From Ruegeria sp. ANG-R (lineage in GTDB: Bacteria; Pseudomonadota; Alphaproteobacteria; Rhodobacterales; Rhodobacteraceae): a stretch of DNA of 64,000 nucleotides. The DNA lies in assembly GCF_000813985.1 (NCBI RefSeq), contig NZ_JWLJ01000014.1:1-64000 (forward strand). The letters are read 5' to 3'. Of this stretch, positions 55,513-63,858 are shown in pieces (within the stretch, counting starts at the first letter, position 1; each line of letters starts with the position of its first letter). The translations under genes were made by a program, and so were the position numbers. The notes under the pieces were generated by a model. That model was not told the DNA's origin. It searched no databases and saw only the letters and a list, made by a program, of their open reading frames with translations.

Positions 55513-55541
55513 GCCCTGCCCCGGACGGTCCGGGGCAGGGC
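55513..55541 (-). promoter_or_regulatory. Intercistronic hairpin between oppA- and oppB-like genes
   Basis: GCCCTGCCCCGGA and TCCGGGGCAGGGC form a perfect 13-bp stem with a 3-base loop, the strongest hairpin of this type in the window. It is 16 bp after the binding-protein stop on the minus strand and has no T-run. Confidence 0.7.
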
Positions 55542-55556
55542 GTGGTTCAAAGACGA

Positions 55557-57185
55557 TTATTCGGCGAGCTTGTAGAGGTTCTTCGAGTACCAGTTCTGCT
55601 CGACGTTATTCACCGGCCAGTTCCCCAGGTCGCTGTCGATCATGAAGACACCGGCATAGTGATAGACCGGGATCACAGGGGCTTCCTGCGCGATGATCCG
55701 CTCGACCTCAGTATAGAGAGGGGCTGCATCGTCCGAGGTTTTGGCCTCGGCCAACAGCTCGTCAACACGGGCGTTGTTGTATTTGCCGTCGTTGTAGCCG
55801 GAATCCGATTGCAGCAGGTCCAGGAAGGTGGACGCCTCGTTATAGTCGCCACACCATGCGCCGCGCGCCAGATCGAAGTTCTGGTTGCCGCGTTCTTCCA
55901 GGAACACTTTCCATTCCATATTGGCCAGCTCGACCTGAACGCCCAGCTTCTGCTTCCACATCTGGCTGACCGCAACGGCAACTTTCTTGTGTGCCTCAGA
56001 GGTGTTGTACACCAGCTCAAAGCTCAGCGGGTTGTCCGGGCCATAGCCGGCTTCGGCCAGCAATTCCTTGGCCAGTTCGTCACGCTCCGGCTGGCTCATC
56101 GAAGTCATTTCAACCTCGGGCGTGGTGAAACCTGCGGTAGCTTCGGGTGCGAAAGTATAGGCTTCCGGTTGCCCACCGGCCATGACCTTTTCGGTGATGA
56201 TCGCACGGTCAACAGCCAGCGACAGGGCCTGACGCACGTTGGGGTTCTTGAACGCCTCGGGGCCGCTGTCGGACAGATTGAACGTGTAGTAGTAGTTGCA
56301 AAGGCGCGGATAGCTGATGGCTTCGTCCGGGTGCTCTTGCTTCATGCGCGGGTACTGGCCGGCGGGGATGTCGGTGCGGTCCAGTTCGCCCGCCAGATAG
56401 CGGGTCAGGGCCACGTTTTCATCATTGATGACCAGCGCCACGACCTTGTCGAGAATGGTGTTGTCATTGTCCCAGTACATCTCGTTGCGTTCACGCACCG
56501 AGCGTTCCTGCGGCAAATGTTCGGTCAGAACATATGCGCCGTTCGAGACGATGTTTTCCGGTTTGGTCCACGCATCGCCAAACTCTTCGATCACTTTTTG
56601 CGGGGCGGGGAACGTGGTCGAATGAGTGGTCATCTGCGGGAAATAGGGCAGCGGGGCACTCAGGCGGACTTCCAGCGTTTTGTCGTCGATGGCCTTTACA
56701 CCCAGTTCATCCACCGGTTTTTCACCGGCAATGATGGCAGCTGCATTTTCGATCGACATCAACTCCATGAACCAGGCATAGGGTGACGACAGTTCGGGAT
56801 TGACGGCTCGTTTCCAGGCGTAAACGAAATCACCTGCGGTTACCGGATCACCGTTCGACCACTTCGCATCATCGCGGAGCGTAAAGGTGTAAACGTCTTT
56901 GGCATCGTTGACGGTAAAGCCCGTGGCGACACCGGGAACCAGATTGCCGTTTTCGTCCTGATTCATCAGGCCCTCGAACAGGTCGCGCACAATGTCGGCC
57001 CCATCGGTGTCTTCAACAACCTGCGGGTCGACCGAGCTGTGCTCGTCCAGCACGCGATAGGTAAAGGTCTGATCATCTGCCAGAGCTTCTCCGGTTTGCG
57101 GATGTGTGCCAGCAGCAATTGCAGCGCCGGTGATAAGGGTCGAGGACAGCAACCCTGCCAGTGAGGTTCGGATTATTTTGTTCAT
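55557..57185 (-). CDS. oppA: Oligopeptide ABC transporter substrate-binding protein
   Basis: A 542-residue periplasmic protein of SBP family 5. The signal peptide begins MNKIIRTSLAGLLSS, with cleavage after AAIAA. The family pattern (YTFTLRDDAKWSNGDPVTAGDF, near residue 100) is clear. It is close to OppA/MppA. It opens the opp-like operon, is separated from the permeases by a strong hairpin, and probably feeds peptides to OppBC-DF. Confidence 0.9.
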   Translation of the reverse strand: MNKIIRTSLAGLLSSTLITGAAIAAGTHPQTGEALADDQTFTYRVLDEHSSVDPQVVEDTDGADIVRDLFEGLMNQDENGNLVPGVATGFTVNDAKDVYTFTLRDDAKWSNGDPVTAGDFVYAWKRAVNPELSSPYAWFMELMSIENAAAIIAGEKPVDELGVKAIDDKTLEVRLSAPLPYFPQMTTHSTTFPAPQKVIEEFGDAWTKPENIVSNGAYVLTEHLPQERSVRERNEMYWDNDNTILDKVVALVINDENVALTRYLAGELDRTDIPAGQYPRMKQEHPDEAISYPRLCNYYYTFNLSDSGPEAFKNPNVRQALSLAVDRAIITEKVMAGGQPEAYTFAPEATAGFTTPEVEMTSMSQPERDELAKELLAEAGYGPDNPLSFELVYNTSEAHKKVAVAVSQMWKQKLGVQVELANMEWKVFLEERGNQNFDLARGAWCGDYNEASTFLDLLQSDSGYNDGKYNNARVDELLAEAKTSDDAAPLYTEVERIIAQEAPVIPVYHYAGVFMIDSDLGNWPVNNVEQNWYSKNLYKLAE

Positions 57186-57296
57186 GTGTTTACTCCCATT
57201 TGATACGGCTCAGGGCGTCCGGGCCGCATATGCGGCGGGCGCTCTTCTGCCATTGTGTCTCCGGTATTTGCTGTGACTTCACTTTGATCTAGATCG

Positions 57297-57325
57297 CATG
57301 AGGGTCGAAATTTTCGGCCCTCATG
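57297..57325. promoter_or_regulatory. 29-bp interrupted palindrome upstream of the oppA-like gene
   Basis: CATGAGGGTCGAAA and TTTCGGCCCTCATG are inverse complements at 13 of 14 positions around one central base. It lies about 110 bp upstream of the oppA-like start in a 390-bp gene-free gap (57186-57577). The near-zero loop suits a dimeric regulator's operator better than a terminator. The rest of the gap is AT-richer but shows no gene. Confidence 0.45.
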
Positions 57326-57577
57326 AGTCAGGCAATTTCGGAGCTTCAGGTGCGAAAGCCGTCTTTCACTGCCGCAGAACCTGTCAGTTTTCGGGCAAAG
57401 GTAAAGCGTTTTGAGGTCTATTGTGCAGACAAAGGTCGAATGAAACCGTAACGGGCAGGCGCGCGGAAATAATATTCTGAAACGCTTCGCGGCGGTGACA
57501 TTTTTGTGAAGTCACACATATCATAAAGGGTGAATGCGTTTTCACGCGCACCCGTAATCGGCGAATCAGTTTGCGAT

Positions 57578-58813
57578 TTATGGCCTCAGCGCGGTCTTTA
57601 GATTTGCATCGGGGAAGCAGGTCGGCTTGCGGCCTGATGCCTCCTGCCAGCGCCCGATCGAGCGCCGGGTTTTATAGCCGGGCAGGCCATCAACACCGCC
57701 GACGTCATGGCCCTGCTGGACGAGTGACTGCTGCATCATGGCGATGTCCGAACGATAAAGGTTGCCAATGTCGCCCCAGCGGCCATGAAAATCGCCAACG
57801 CCGTATTGAATGCGATCCCCGACATGACCCACGAACAGCGCGTATAGGTCGCTGGTGTTATAGTCTTTGAGGACATAGAAATTGGGCGTGACGATAAACG
57901 CGGGGCCGCTGCGTCCGGCAGGCATCATCAGATACCCCTCAGCGGCAAGCTCGTGTGCAGGAAAGGGTCTACCCGAAACACGGTCGATACCCATCGCTAC
58001 CCAGTCACGGATAGGGCGTCCCTGATCGGGGCCCTCAAGCGCGCAAGAGACCGTTTCGGGCAGGTTCACCTCGAACCCCCAATCGCGGCCTGCGACCCAT
58101 CCGTACTGTGCCAGATATGTCCCAATCGACGCAATGGTATCCGCAGGCGATCCCCAGATGTCGGCGCGTCCATCGCCATCACCATCGCGTGCGTAGGTCA
58201 GGAAGTTTGTGGGCATGAATTGCGGCTGTCCCAAGGCACCGGCCCAACTGCTTTTCAAGCCGCGACCCGGCGCGTGATCGGCCTCGGCGATCTGCAATGC
58301 CGCAATCAGTTCGGCAGTGAAATAATCAGCCCGCGTGCTCATGAACCCCTTGGTGCCCAGAACCTGGAACGCATCATGGCGTATCGGAACCTGCCCGTAT
58401 CCGCTCTCACGCCCCCAGATGGCCAAAACGATCCGCGCCGGCACACCCGTTTCCGCCTCGACACGGGCCAGCGTATCGGCGTGACGTCTAGCCATCTTGC
58501 GTCCAACCGACGTGGCGCCCTGCACAGTTCCTGCATTGAAATACCGTCCGGGCGAACCAAACTCAGCCTGGTGTTGTGCTTCCGGCGTTGTCTTGAGGCT
58601 TCCGGGCGGAACCAGATCGGGCAGATCCCAGTTCAGTCTAACGCCATCGAAGGCCCGCTGGAACGTGCGCCGTGAGACGCCGTTGGCCCTTGCTTGTGGC
58701 CAGATGGTATGTTGCAGCCAGTTTTGGAATTGACGTTCAACCGCCGCGCGATCCTGCGCAAACGAAGGTGCTGTAAGAAAAATCAGACAGAGGGCAGCAA
58801 GAACCAGTCGCAT
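57578..58813 (-). CDS. Lytic murein transglycosylase B family, with peptidoglycan-binding domain
   Basis: A 411-residue secreted protein. It has a signal peptide (MRLVLAALCLIFLTAP, cleavage after SFA), an SLT/MltB domain with catalytic Glu in IWGRESGYGQ and the GALGQPQFMPTNFLTYA region, and a C-terminal peptidoglycan-binding domain (QSLVQQGHDVGGVDGLPG). No lipobox Cys is seen, so it is soluble and periplasmic. It cleaves glycan strands to 1,6-anhydro products. ATG 58813 gives a proper signal peptide; the frame is open to 59056. Confidence 0.87.
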   Translation of the reverse strand: MRLVLAALCLIFLTAPSFAQDRAAVERQFQNWLQHTIWPQARANGVSRRTFQRAFDGVRLNWDLPDLVPPGSLKTTPEAQHQAEFGSPGRYFNAGTVQGATSVGRKMARRHADTLARVEAETGVPARIVLAIWGRESGYGQVPIRHDAFQVLGTKGFMSTRADYFTAELIAALQIAEADHAPGRGLKSSWAGALGQPQFMPTNFLTYARDGDGDGRADIWGSPADTIASIGTYLAQYGWVAGRDWGFEVNLPETVSCALEGPDQGRPIRDWVAMGIDRVSGRPFPAHELAAEGYLMMPAGRSGPAFIVTPNFYVLKDYNTSDLYALFVGHVGDRIQYGVGDFHGRWGDIGNLYRSDIAMMQQSLVQQGHDVGGVDGLPGYKTRRSIGRWQEASGRKPTCFPDANLKTALRP

Positions 58814-58988
58814 ATTACCCGTCTCGCTTGCACGAGCCAGTGTGTCAACCGGGGCATGAAGGCACAAGACTACAAATGCGCCCGAGACAATCTCTGACTC
58901 TAATAGTCGCCGATCACCCAAGTTTTGTTTGCAGCCAGGGTGTAGGCGGGCGAGCCCATGCCCACTCTTGCCTTGAGTTTCGGGGGCA

Positions 58989-59171
58989 GGCTTTGTTGAA
59001 TAAATCCCGCCCGACCAGGCCGTCGGATCAGCGACTGCGGATGGCGCCTGCGACACCCGAAAATGCCACGATGCGATTGCCGCCCACGGCGCTCATGCCG
59101 TCATCCCCGACGGAAGAATGCAAAATGATAGAAACCAACGAGTGCCAGGGCCATCTTCCCGAAACGAGGCT
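58989..59171 (+). pseudogene. IS5-family insertion-sequence remnant
   Basis: GGCTTTGTTGAATAAATC at 58989 is a typical IS5-type end. After a short stretch, the plus strand from about 59047 reads CDTRKCHDAIAAHGAHAVIP, matching the DGAYDTRKCHDAIAARGA..IPPRKNAK region of IS5-type transposases. With small frame changes it continues through the equivalent of KNAK..KPTS..AIFPKRG up to about 59171. The start, the catalytic core and the far end are missing, so it cannot move. Confidence 0.65.
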
Positions 59172-59460
59172 GGTATGGCGGTTCGCTGTTACTGACGCTG
59201 GTGGTATTTGTCATCGCTTATCAGTTCGGGATTGAAGTCAAAAGGGGTCTATCTGAGCATCTGCTTGCTCGGTTTGGCGCAACTGGTCTATCTCCTGTAT
59301 ACCGGCCGGCGTCGCAGTAGCCGAGAGGATCTGAACCTCGTCCTCTTCTCAATGCGTGTTCTACTGATTATCATCGGCGGACCGTTCTGGATTCCGGGGA
59401 AACCCGCCCTGCGGATGCATATGCACATGATGCAAGATCGTTCGTATAGACGTCGAAAGG
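59172..59460 (+). pseudogene. Possible broken small membrane-protein gene before the HlyD-family gene
   Basis: Directly after the IS5 remnant, one frame gives GGSLLLTLVVFVIAYQFGIEV. A second frame, open from 59208, gives GVYLSICLLGLAQLVYLLY and RVLLIIIGGPFWIP. Joined by a frameshift they would encode a short protein with two or three membrane segments. It could be the first gene of the efflux operon with its 5' end replaced by the insertion sequence. The family is not recognised. Confidence 0.25.
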
Positions 59461-59469
59461 GAGCTGTTC

Positions 59470-60447
59470 ATGAAGTCATTCAAGGCGATTTCCGTTGCCG
59501 GAATGCTCGCCGCCATAGCAGTGGGATTATTCCTGTTCTGGCGACACGAAGAGCGGTACCCCTCAACCAAAGACGCGTATATCGGTGCCAATATCATTTA
59601 CGTCGCGGCGCAGGTGACAGGGCAGGTGTCTAAGGTTTCGGTAGTGGAAAACCAGGCGGTCAAGGCCGGGGATCTGCTTTTTACCATCGATGCCACCCAA
59701 TTCAGCGCGTCGGTGGATCAGGCGAAGGCCGATCTGGACAGCGCGATTCAGCAGGCGCAATCCTATTCTACTCAGATCACGGCGGCACAGGCTTCGGTCG
59801 AAAGTGCGCAATCTGCCTATGAGACAGCACAGAAAAGCTTTGAGAGGGCCAAGGCGCTGGCGTCGACGGGTGATCTTGCGCAGGCATCACTGGATCAGAC
59901 GACCTCGGAGTTTGCGCAGGCCTCCGCGCGATTGACGACCAGCCAATCCAGCCTTCTGGCGCTGCAAAGCGGTTTGGCGGCGAAGCAGGATGATATTCTA
60001 TCCTCGCAGGCGGCACTTGAAATTGCGCAGGCCGATCTGGCCTGGACCGAGGTTTATGCCGCCGCTGACGGTTGGATCGCAAACCTGACCCTGCGACCGG
60101 GATCGTCCGTATCAGCCAACGCCCCGCAGTTCTCCATCGTCGAGTCATCCGACTGGTGGGTGGACGCCAATTTCAAGGAAACATCACTGCCGCGCATCCG
60201 TCCGGGCCAGCCGGTCAAAGTACAGGTGGACATGCTTCCAGGGGTTGCGATCACTGGCAAAGTCGCGTCGATCGGTCGGGGGTCAGGCGACACGTTTTCA
60301 TTGCTGCCGTCCGAGAATTCCAGCGGCAACTGGGTAAAGGTCACCCGACGGTTCCCGGTACGGGTTGAGCTTGATCCGACCGATGCCCCGCTTCGCGTGG
60401 GAGGCAGCAGCAAAGTCATAGTGGACACGACCGGAATGAACAAATGA
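59470..60447 (+). CDS. HlyD/EmrA-family membrane fusion protein
   Basis: A 325-residue periplasmic adaptor with one N-terminal membrane anchor (about 8-24), a barrel-sandwich start (NIIYVAAQVTGQVSKVSVVENQAVKAGDLLF), an Ala/Gln-rich coiled coil (about 75-170) and the returning lipoyl-half (WIANLTLRPGSSVSANAP). It connects the inner-membrane exporter encoded next to the outer membrane. GGGAG precedes the ATG, and it overlaps the MFS gene by 4 bp. Confidence 0.88.
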   Translation: MKSFKAISVAGMLAAIAVGLFLFWRHEERYPSTKDAYIGANIIYVAAQVTGQVSKVSVVENQAVKAGDLLFTIDATQFSASVDQAKADLDSAIQQAQSYSTQITAAQASVESAQSAYETAQKSFERAKALASTGDLAQASLDQTTSEFAQASARLTTSQSSLLALQSGLAAKQDDILSSQAALEIAQADLAWTEVYAAADGWIANLTLRPGSSVSANAPQFSIVESSDWWVDANFKETSLPRIRPGQPVKVQVDMLPGVAITGKVASIGRGSGDTFSLLPSENSSGNWVKVTRRFPVRVELDPTDAPLRVGGSSKVIVDTTGMNK

Positions 60448-61961
60448 CACAGCCCGGTCACATCAATCGCGTGATTGTCGTGGCTGTTGTACTGAGTGCC
60501 ATTCTTGAAGTTCTGGACAGCACCATCGTTAATGTAGCGTTGCCCCATATTCAGGCGGCCTTTGGGGCAACCACCGATCAGGCAACGTGGATTCTGACCA
60601 GCTATATCGTTTCGGCGGTGGTGGTGATGCCATTGACGGGGTTCGTTGCACGCCGTGTCGGGCGACGTCGGCTGATACTGACCGCGGTCACCGGTTTCGC
60701 CACCATGTCTGTCATGTGTGGTCTGTCCTGGAGCCTTCAGACGATTGTCGCCTTCCGGCTGGCGCAGGGGATGTTCGGGGCGTTTCTGATCCCGTTATCT
60801 CAGTCCATCCTGTTTGATGCCTTCCCGCGTGAGAAGCGGGGGCAGGCGATGGCGGTGTTTGGGCTCGGTGTGGTGGTTGCACCGGTTCTGGGTCCGACAG
60901 TAGGCGCGATCCTGACCGAGTATTTCTCGTGGAGGATGGTGTTTTTCGTCAACCTGCCCGTCGCGGCGATGGCCCTGCTGTTATTGGCCGGAGAGATGCC
61001 GGATGACAAAACCGAAGATGTTCGCATTGACTGGAAAGGGCTGGCTCTGCTCGCCATTGGTATTGGCTGCCTGCAATTTGTACTTGATCAGGGTGAGACC
61101 AAAGACTGGCTTTCTTCACGGGTCATCCAGGTGGCGCTGATTGCGTCGGTTCTGGGTGCGCTGGGGTTCATCATCCACGCACTGACCTCCCGGCATTCAG
61201 TCGTTGACCTGCGACTGTTTGCGGATCGCAACTTTGCCCTGTGCAATCTGATCATAGCGGGCTTTGCGATTTCTTTGTTTGGCGGGATCGCCATACTGCC
61301 GACCTTTGTGCAAAATCTGCTCGACTATCCGGTGATCGAGTCCGGCCATCTATTCATACCGCGTGGGATCGCGGCCGGCGCGTCGATGGTCCTGACCGGG
61401 GCTGTGCTTGTTACCCGATTTGATCCGCGCGTTCTGGCGGGATTGGGGATGTTGTTGACAGCGGCGGGGAATTTCATGCTGGGCGTACTCAATCTGAATG
61501 CGGGGTTCTGGCAACTGGCCTGGCCGGGCTTTGTCAGCGGTCTGGGGATGGGGCTGGTTTTTGTGCCCATGTCGATCCTGGCCTTCGAGAGTATCAGCAA
61601 GACCCGACAGGATGAGGCATCAGGCCTGTTCAACGTCACCAGACAGCTTGGGTCATCAATCGGGATTTCGTTGGTGGGCACTTGGGTTGTGCGGGGCCTG
61701 CAAACCAATACGGCAGTGCTGAGCCAGAATGTGACTCCATATAATCCCGCCGCGCAGGCTTATCTCGCCCCGTTGGGTCTGACACCGGACAGTGCGCAGG
61801 GTGCTGCCATCCTGGGGCAGGAGATTTCACGGCAAGCCGAAATGATCTCATACCTCACCGTTTTCAACAATCTTGGTCTGCTGGCGTTGGCGACGATTCC
61901 GCTGCTGTTTTTCTGCCGTGCACCCAAACCGGCTCAACGGGCTGAAGCACACGTTCATTAG
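60444..61961 (+). CDS. DHA2-family MFS efflux transporter (EmrB-like)
   Basis: A 505-residue membrane protein with about 14 helices, the DHA2 motifs LDSTIVNVALPHIQ and WILTSYIVSAVVVMPLTGF, and GRRRLILTAV after helix 2. With the adaptor it would export drugs or hydrophobic acids by proton antiport. Its stop overlaps the convergent crcB gene by 3 bases. Confidence 0.9.
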   Translation: MTQPGHINRVIVVAVVLSAILEVLDSTIVNVALPHIQAAFGATTDQATWILTSYIVSAVVVMPLTGFVARRVGRRRLILTAVTGFATMSVMCGLSWSLQTIVAFRLAQGMFGAFLIPLSQSILFDAFPREKRGQAMAVFGLGVVVAPVLGPTVGAILTEYFSWRMVFFVNLPVAAMALLLLAGEMPDDKTEDVRIDWKGLALLAIGIGCLQFVLDQGETKDWLSSRVIQVALIASVLGALGFIIHALTSRHSVVDLRLFADRNFALCNLIIAGFAISLFGGIAILPTFVQNLLDYPVIESGHLFIPRGIAAGASMVLTGAVLVTRFDPRVLAGLGMLLTAAGNFMLGVLNLNAGFWQLAWPGFVSGLGMGLVFVPMSILAFESISKTRQDEASGLFNVTRQLGSSIGISLVGTWVVRGLQTNTAVLSQNVTPYNPAAQAYLAPLGLTPDSAQGAAILGQEISRQAEMISYLTVFNNLGLLALATIPLLFFCRAPKPAQRAEAHVH

Positions 61962-62320
61962 CGCGTCAACACGAGACCCAGCCAAAGCGCGAACCAGCAC
62001 AGGGCGAGACTGACGAGGATGTTCCCGGCAGCAAACACGATTGTCTTCTCGCGGTGCAGTTGCAGAGACTGATAAGCGAAACTGGAAAACGTTGTGAAGC
62101 CGCCGCAAAATCCGAATACTAGGCGCTTTTCGTCTTCGCCCATCTCGACAGAGCCACCTAAGTAACCGATCCACAGACCAAGTATGAGGCTGCCCAGCAC
62201 ATTCACGATAAGCGTGGAGTAGGGCAGATCATGCGTCACCCGGCGTGTCAGCCAGTGCCTCAGAGCTGCACCAAGCCCTCCGCCCAGTGCGAACATAGTA
62301 TGCAGATACAGATCGGTCAT
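61958..62320 (-). CDS. crcB: CrcB/Fluc fluoride channel subunit
   Basis: A 120-residue four-helix protein with GGGLGAALRHWLTR, LIVNVLGSLILG, GFCGGFTTFSSFAYQS and a final helix, all Fluc signatures. It exports fluoride passively. It overlaps the second crcB gene by 4 bp; paired genes usually encode oppositely oriented halves of a heterodimer. Confidence 0.92.
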   Translation of the reverse strand: MTDLYLHTMFALGGGLGAALRHWLTRRVTHDLPYSTLIVNVLGSLILGLWIGYLGGSVEMGEDEKRLVFGFCGGFTTFSSFAYQSLQLHREKTIVFAAGNILVSLALCWFALWLGLVLTR

Positions 62321-62763
62321 TCAGAGTCGCCTCCAGAATGACGCCGCCGCCCCAGTGCTTCACCCAGAATGGCCGCCGCAAGACCAACCGCGATCTCGGC
62401 GCTCGCAGCGACAAGCACCAACCAGTTACCGGTTTCGGCCAGCCGTTCCAACTCGGCTACAAATGAAGAAAATGTGGACAATCCCCCACAAAACCCAACC
62501 GCACCCAGGTGGAGGATGTGGGCATGGACCCTGTTTCGAATGGCATATAGCCAGCCCAGTATGAAACAGGCCACGACATTGATCCCGAATGTGGCGGTCA
62601 GGAACGGCGCGCCGGGGATTTCCAATGAGAATATCTCACGCAGCAATGATCCTGCAGCTCCACCAACAAAGACGGCTGAATACATCAGGGCACGATGCCC
62701 GAATGCAGGCGCTGTTTCTGACACTGCGGTTGATCCTGCTCTGATCGGTGTTTCATTTGGCAT
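62317..62763 (-). CDS. crcB: CrcB/Fluc fluoride channel subunit, second copy
   Basis: About 148 residues with AVFVGGAAGSLLREIFS, FGINVVACFILGW and GFCGGLSTFSSFVAEL, the Fluc signatures. ATG 62763 gives a short cytoplasmic leader; the frame extends to 62814. No fluoride-riboswitch-like sequence was recognised in the 60 bases upstream. Confidence 0.88.
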   Translation of the reverse strand: MPNETPIRAGSTAVSETAPAFGHRALMYSAVFVGGAAGSLLREIFSLEIPGAPFLTATFGINVVACFILGWLYAIRNRVHAHILHLGAVGFCGGLSTFSSFVAELERLAETGNWLVLVAASAEIAVGLAAAILGEALGRRRHSGGDSE

Positions 62764-62881
62764 ACAGATTGATCTGGTGCGAATCAACTGGGCCACTAAC
62801 CCAACCGCTACCATAGTTCAGGTGTTAAGGGTTTGCGTTTGCAGGTGAATATGTTCCACGCTCTGAAATGGCTGTAGGGTC

Positions 62882-63195
62882 TTGGGCCTTTCCTCCGATC
62901 CAGACCACACTGTTTCAGCGAAACTCATGAAGATAGGAAGCGACGGCGCGCAGTCTGGTTTGCTCCCAAGCCACGGGCTGGTCGATACTCGGGCGTTTGA
63001 CACCCAATACGACATCAAGACCGTGGGTTATCGCCGCGCCGACCACCCGCACTCATCCGCCGCCCCACCGCGGATGAACGAGAACGATCCTATGCCGAAC
63101 TCTACGGCTTTCTGGAGGAAGGCGCCCAGTTGGGCAAGACAATCCCGGGAGAGTTTGCTGATGACGGCAGGCCGCCTCGGCTGGACCAGCTCTAG
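62882..63195 (+). pseudogene. Possible gene remnant between crcB and the MCE operon
   Basis: One plus-strand frame reads SHGLVDTRAFDTQYDIKTVG. A different frame near 63040 continues with protein-like ALIRRPTADERERSYAELYG, then FLEEGAQLGKTIPGEFADDG, to a stop at 63193-63195. The composition looks coding, but no single frame spans both parts. The family is not recognised. Bases 62764-62881 hold nothing else clear. Confidence 0.25.
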
Positions 63196-63201
63196 CGCCC
63201 T

Positions 63202-63858
63202 CTAACTTGGGCTTGAGCGCGGGTTGTTCTGCGCGTGCGTGTAGATTTTGCGGATGCTCCATTCGACCGCGTCCCGCATGGTTTTGCCCAAAGCGACATC
63301 AAAGGCTTCCACCAGATCGGGAGTCTTGTCGCTGGTCGCTAACACGGCCTCCTGGAAAGAACTGGATGCGATGATCTTGTCCTCGTACTCATCGATGATC
63401 TTGATATTGATGCGTACTTCCACACGTACAGTTTTCGAGTTTTCGGTTTCACTGACGACGATGCCCTGAAACTCACGCAGATCGGGCGCGATGACATAGT
63501 CGGCACGCAGCCCGACCGTCGAGCGCCCGACGGCAGCGACCTTGCCCGAATTTTCATAGCTTTCGACCATCAATGCCTGAACGATCAACGGTGCGCGATC
63601 AACCCAACGTGCCCGGGGCAGATACTGAACCTGCAATAAGGTGGGCTGCACCGCGATCTGATCGGTGTTTACCGCAGCCGTTGCTGTGGGTTCTTCAACC
63701 ACGATCTGCTTCTGGATACGCGGCAGCGATGATGAGAACGTGCTTTTGGGCGTCAGCAGATACAAATCGTTGGGTTTGGAAGCTTGGCTCAATGTCCCCA
63801 AGCCAGCGCATCCTGCTAACGCGCCAAGAACCAGAGCCAGAATTAGAGGGCGGATCAT
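63202..63858 (-). CDS. ABC-type transport auxiliary lipoprotein (PqiC/YmbA-like)
   Basis: A 218-residue lipoprotein with signal MIRPLILALVLGALAGCAG (lipobox LAGC, lipidated Cys17), followed by the auxiliary-lipoprotein fold (LYLLTPKSTF, IQKQIVVEEP, RARWVDRAPLIVQALMVESY). Such proteins work with MCE-domain proteins in outer-membrane lipid transport. It overlaps the upstream MCE gene by 3 bases. Confidence 0.83.
   Translation of the reverse strand: MIRPLILALVLGALAGCAGLGTLSQASKPNDLYLLTPKSTFSSSLPRIQKQIVVEEPTATAAVNTDQIAVQPTLLQVQYLPRARWVDRAPLIVQALMVESYENSGKVAAVGRSTVGLRADYVIAPDLREFQGIVVSETENSKTVRVEVRINIKIIDEYEDKIIASSSFQEAVLATSDKTPDLVEAFDVALGKTMRDAVEWSIRKIYTHAQNNPRSSPS

Noticed and set aside
62764..62880. 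Fluoride riboswitch upstream of the crcB pair
   Set aside because: The conserved crcB-motif segments were looked for on the minus strand and not seen.
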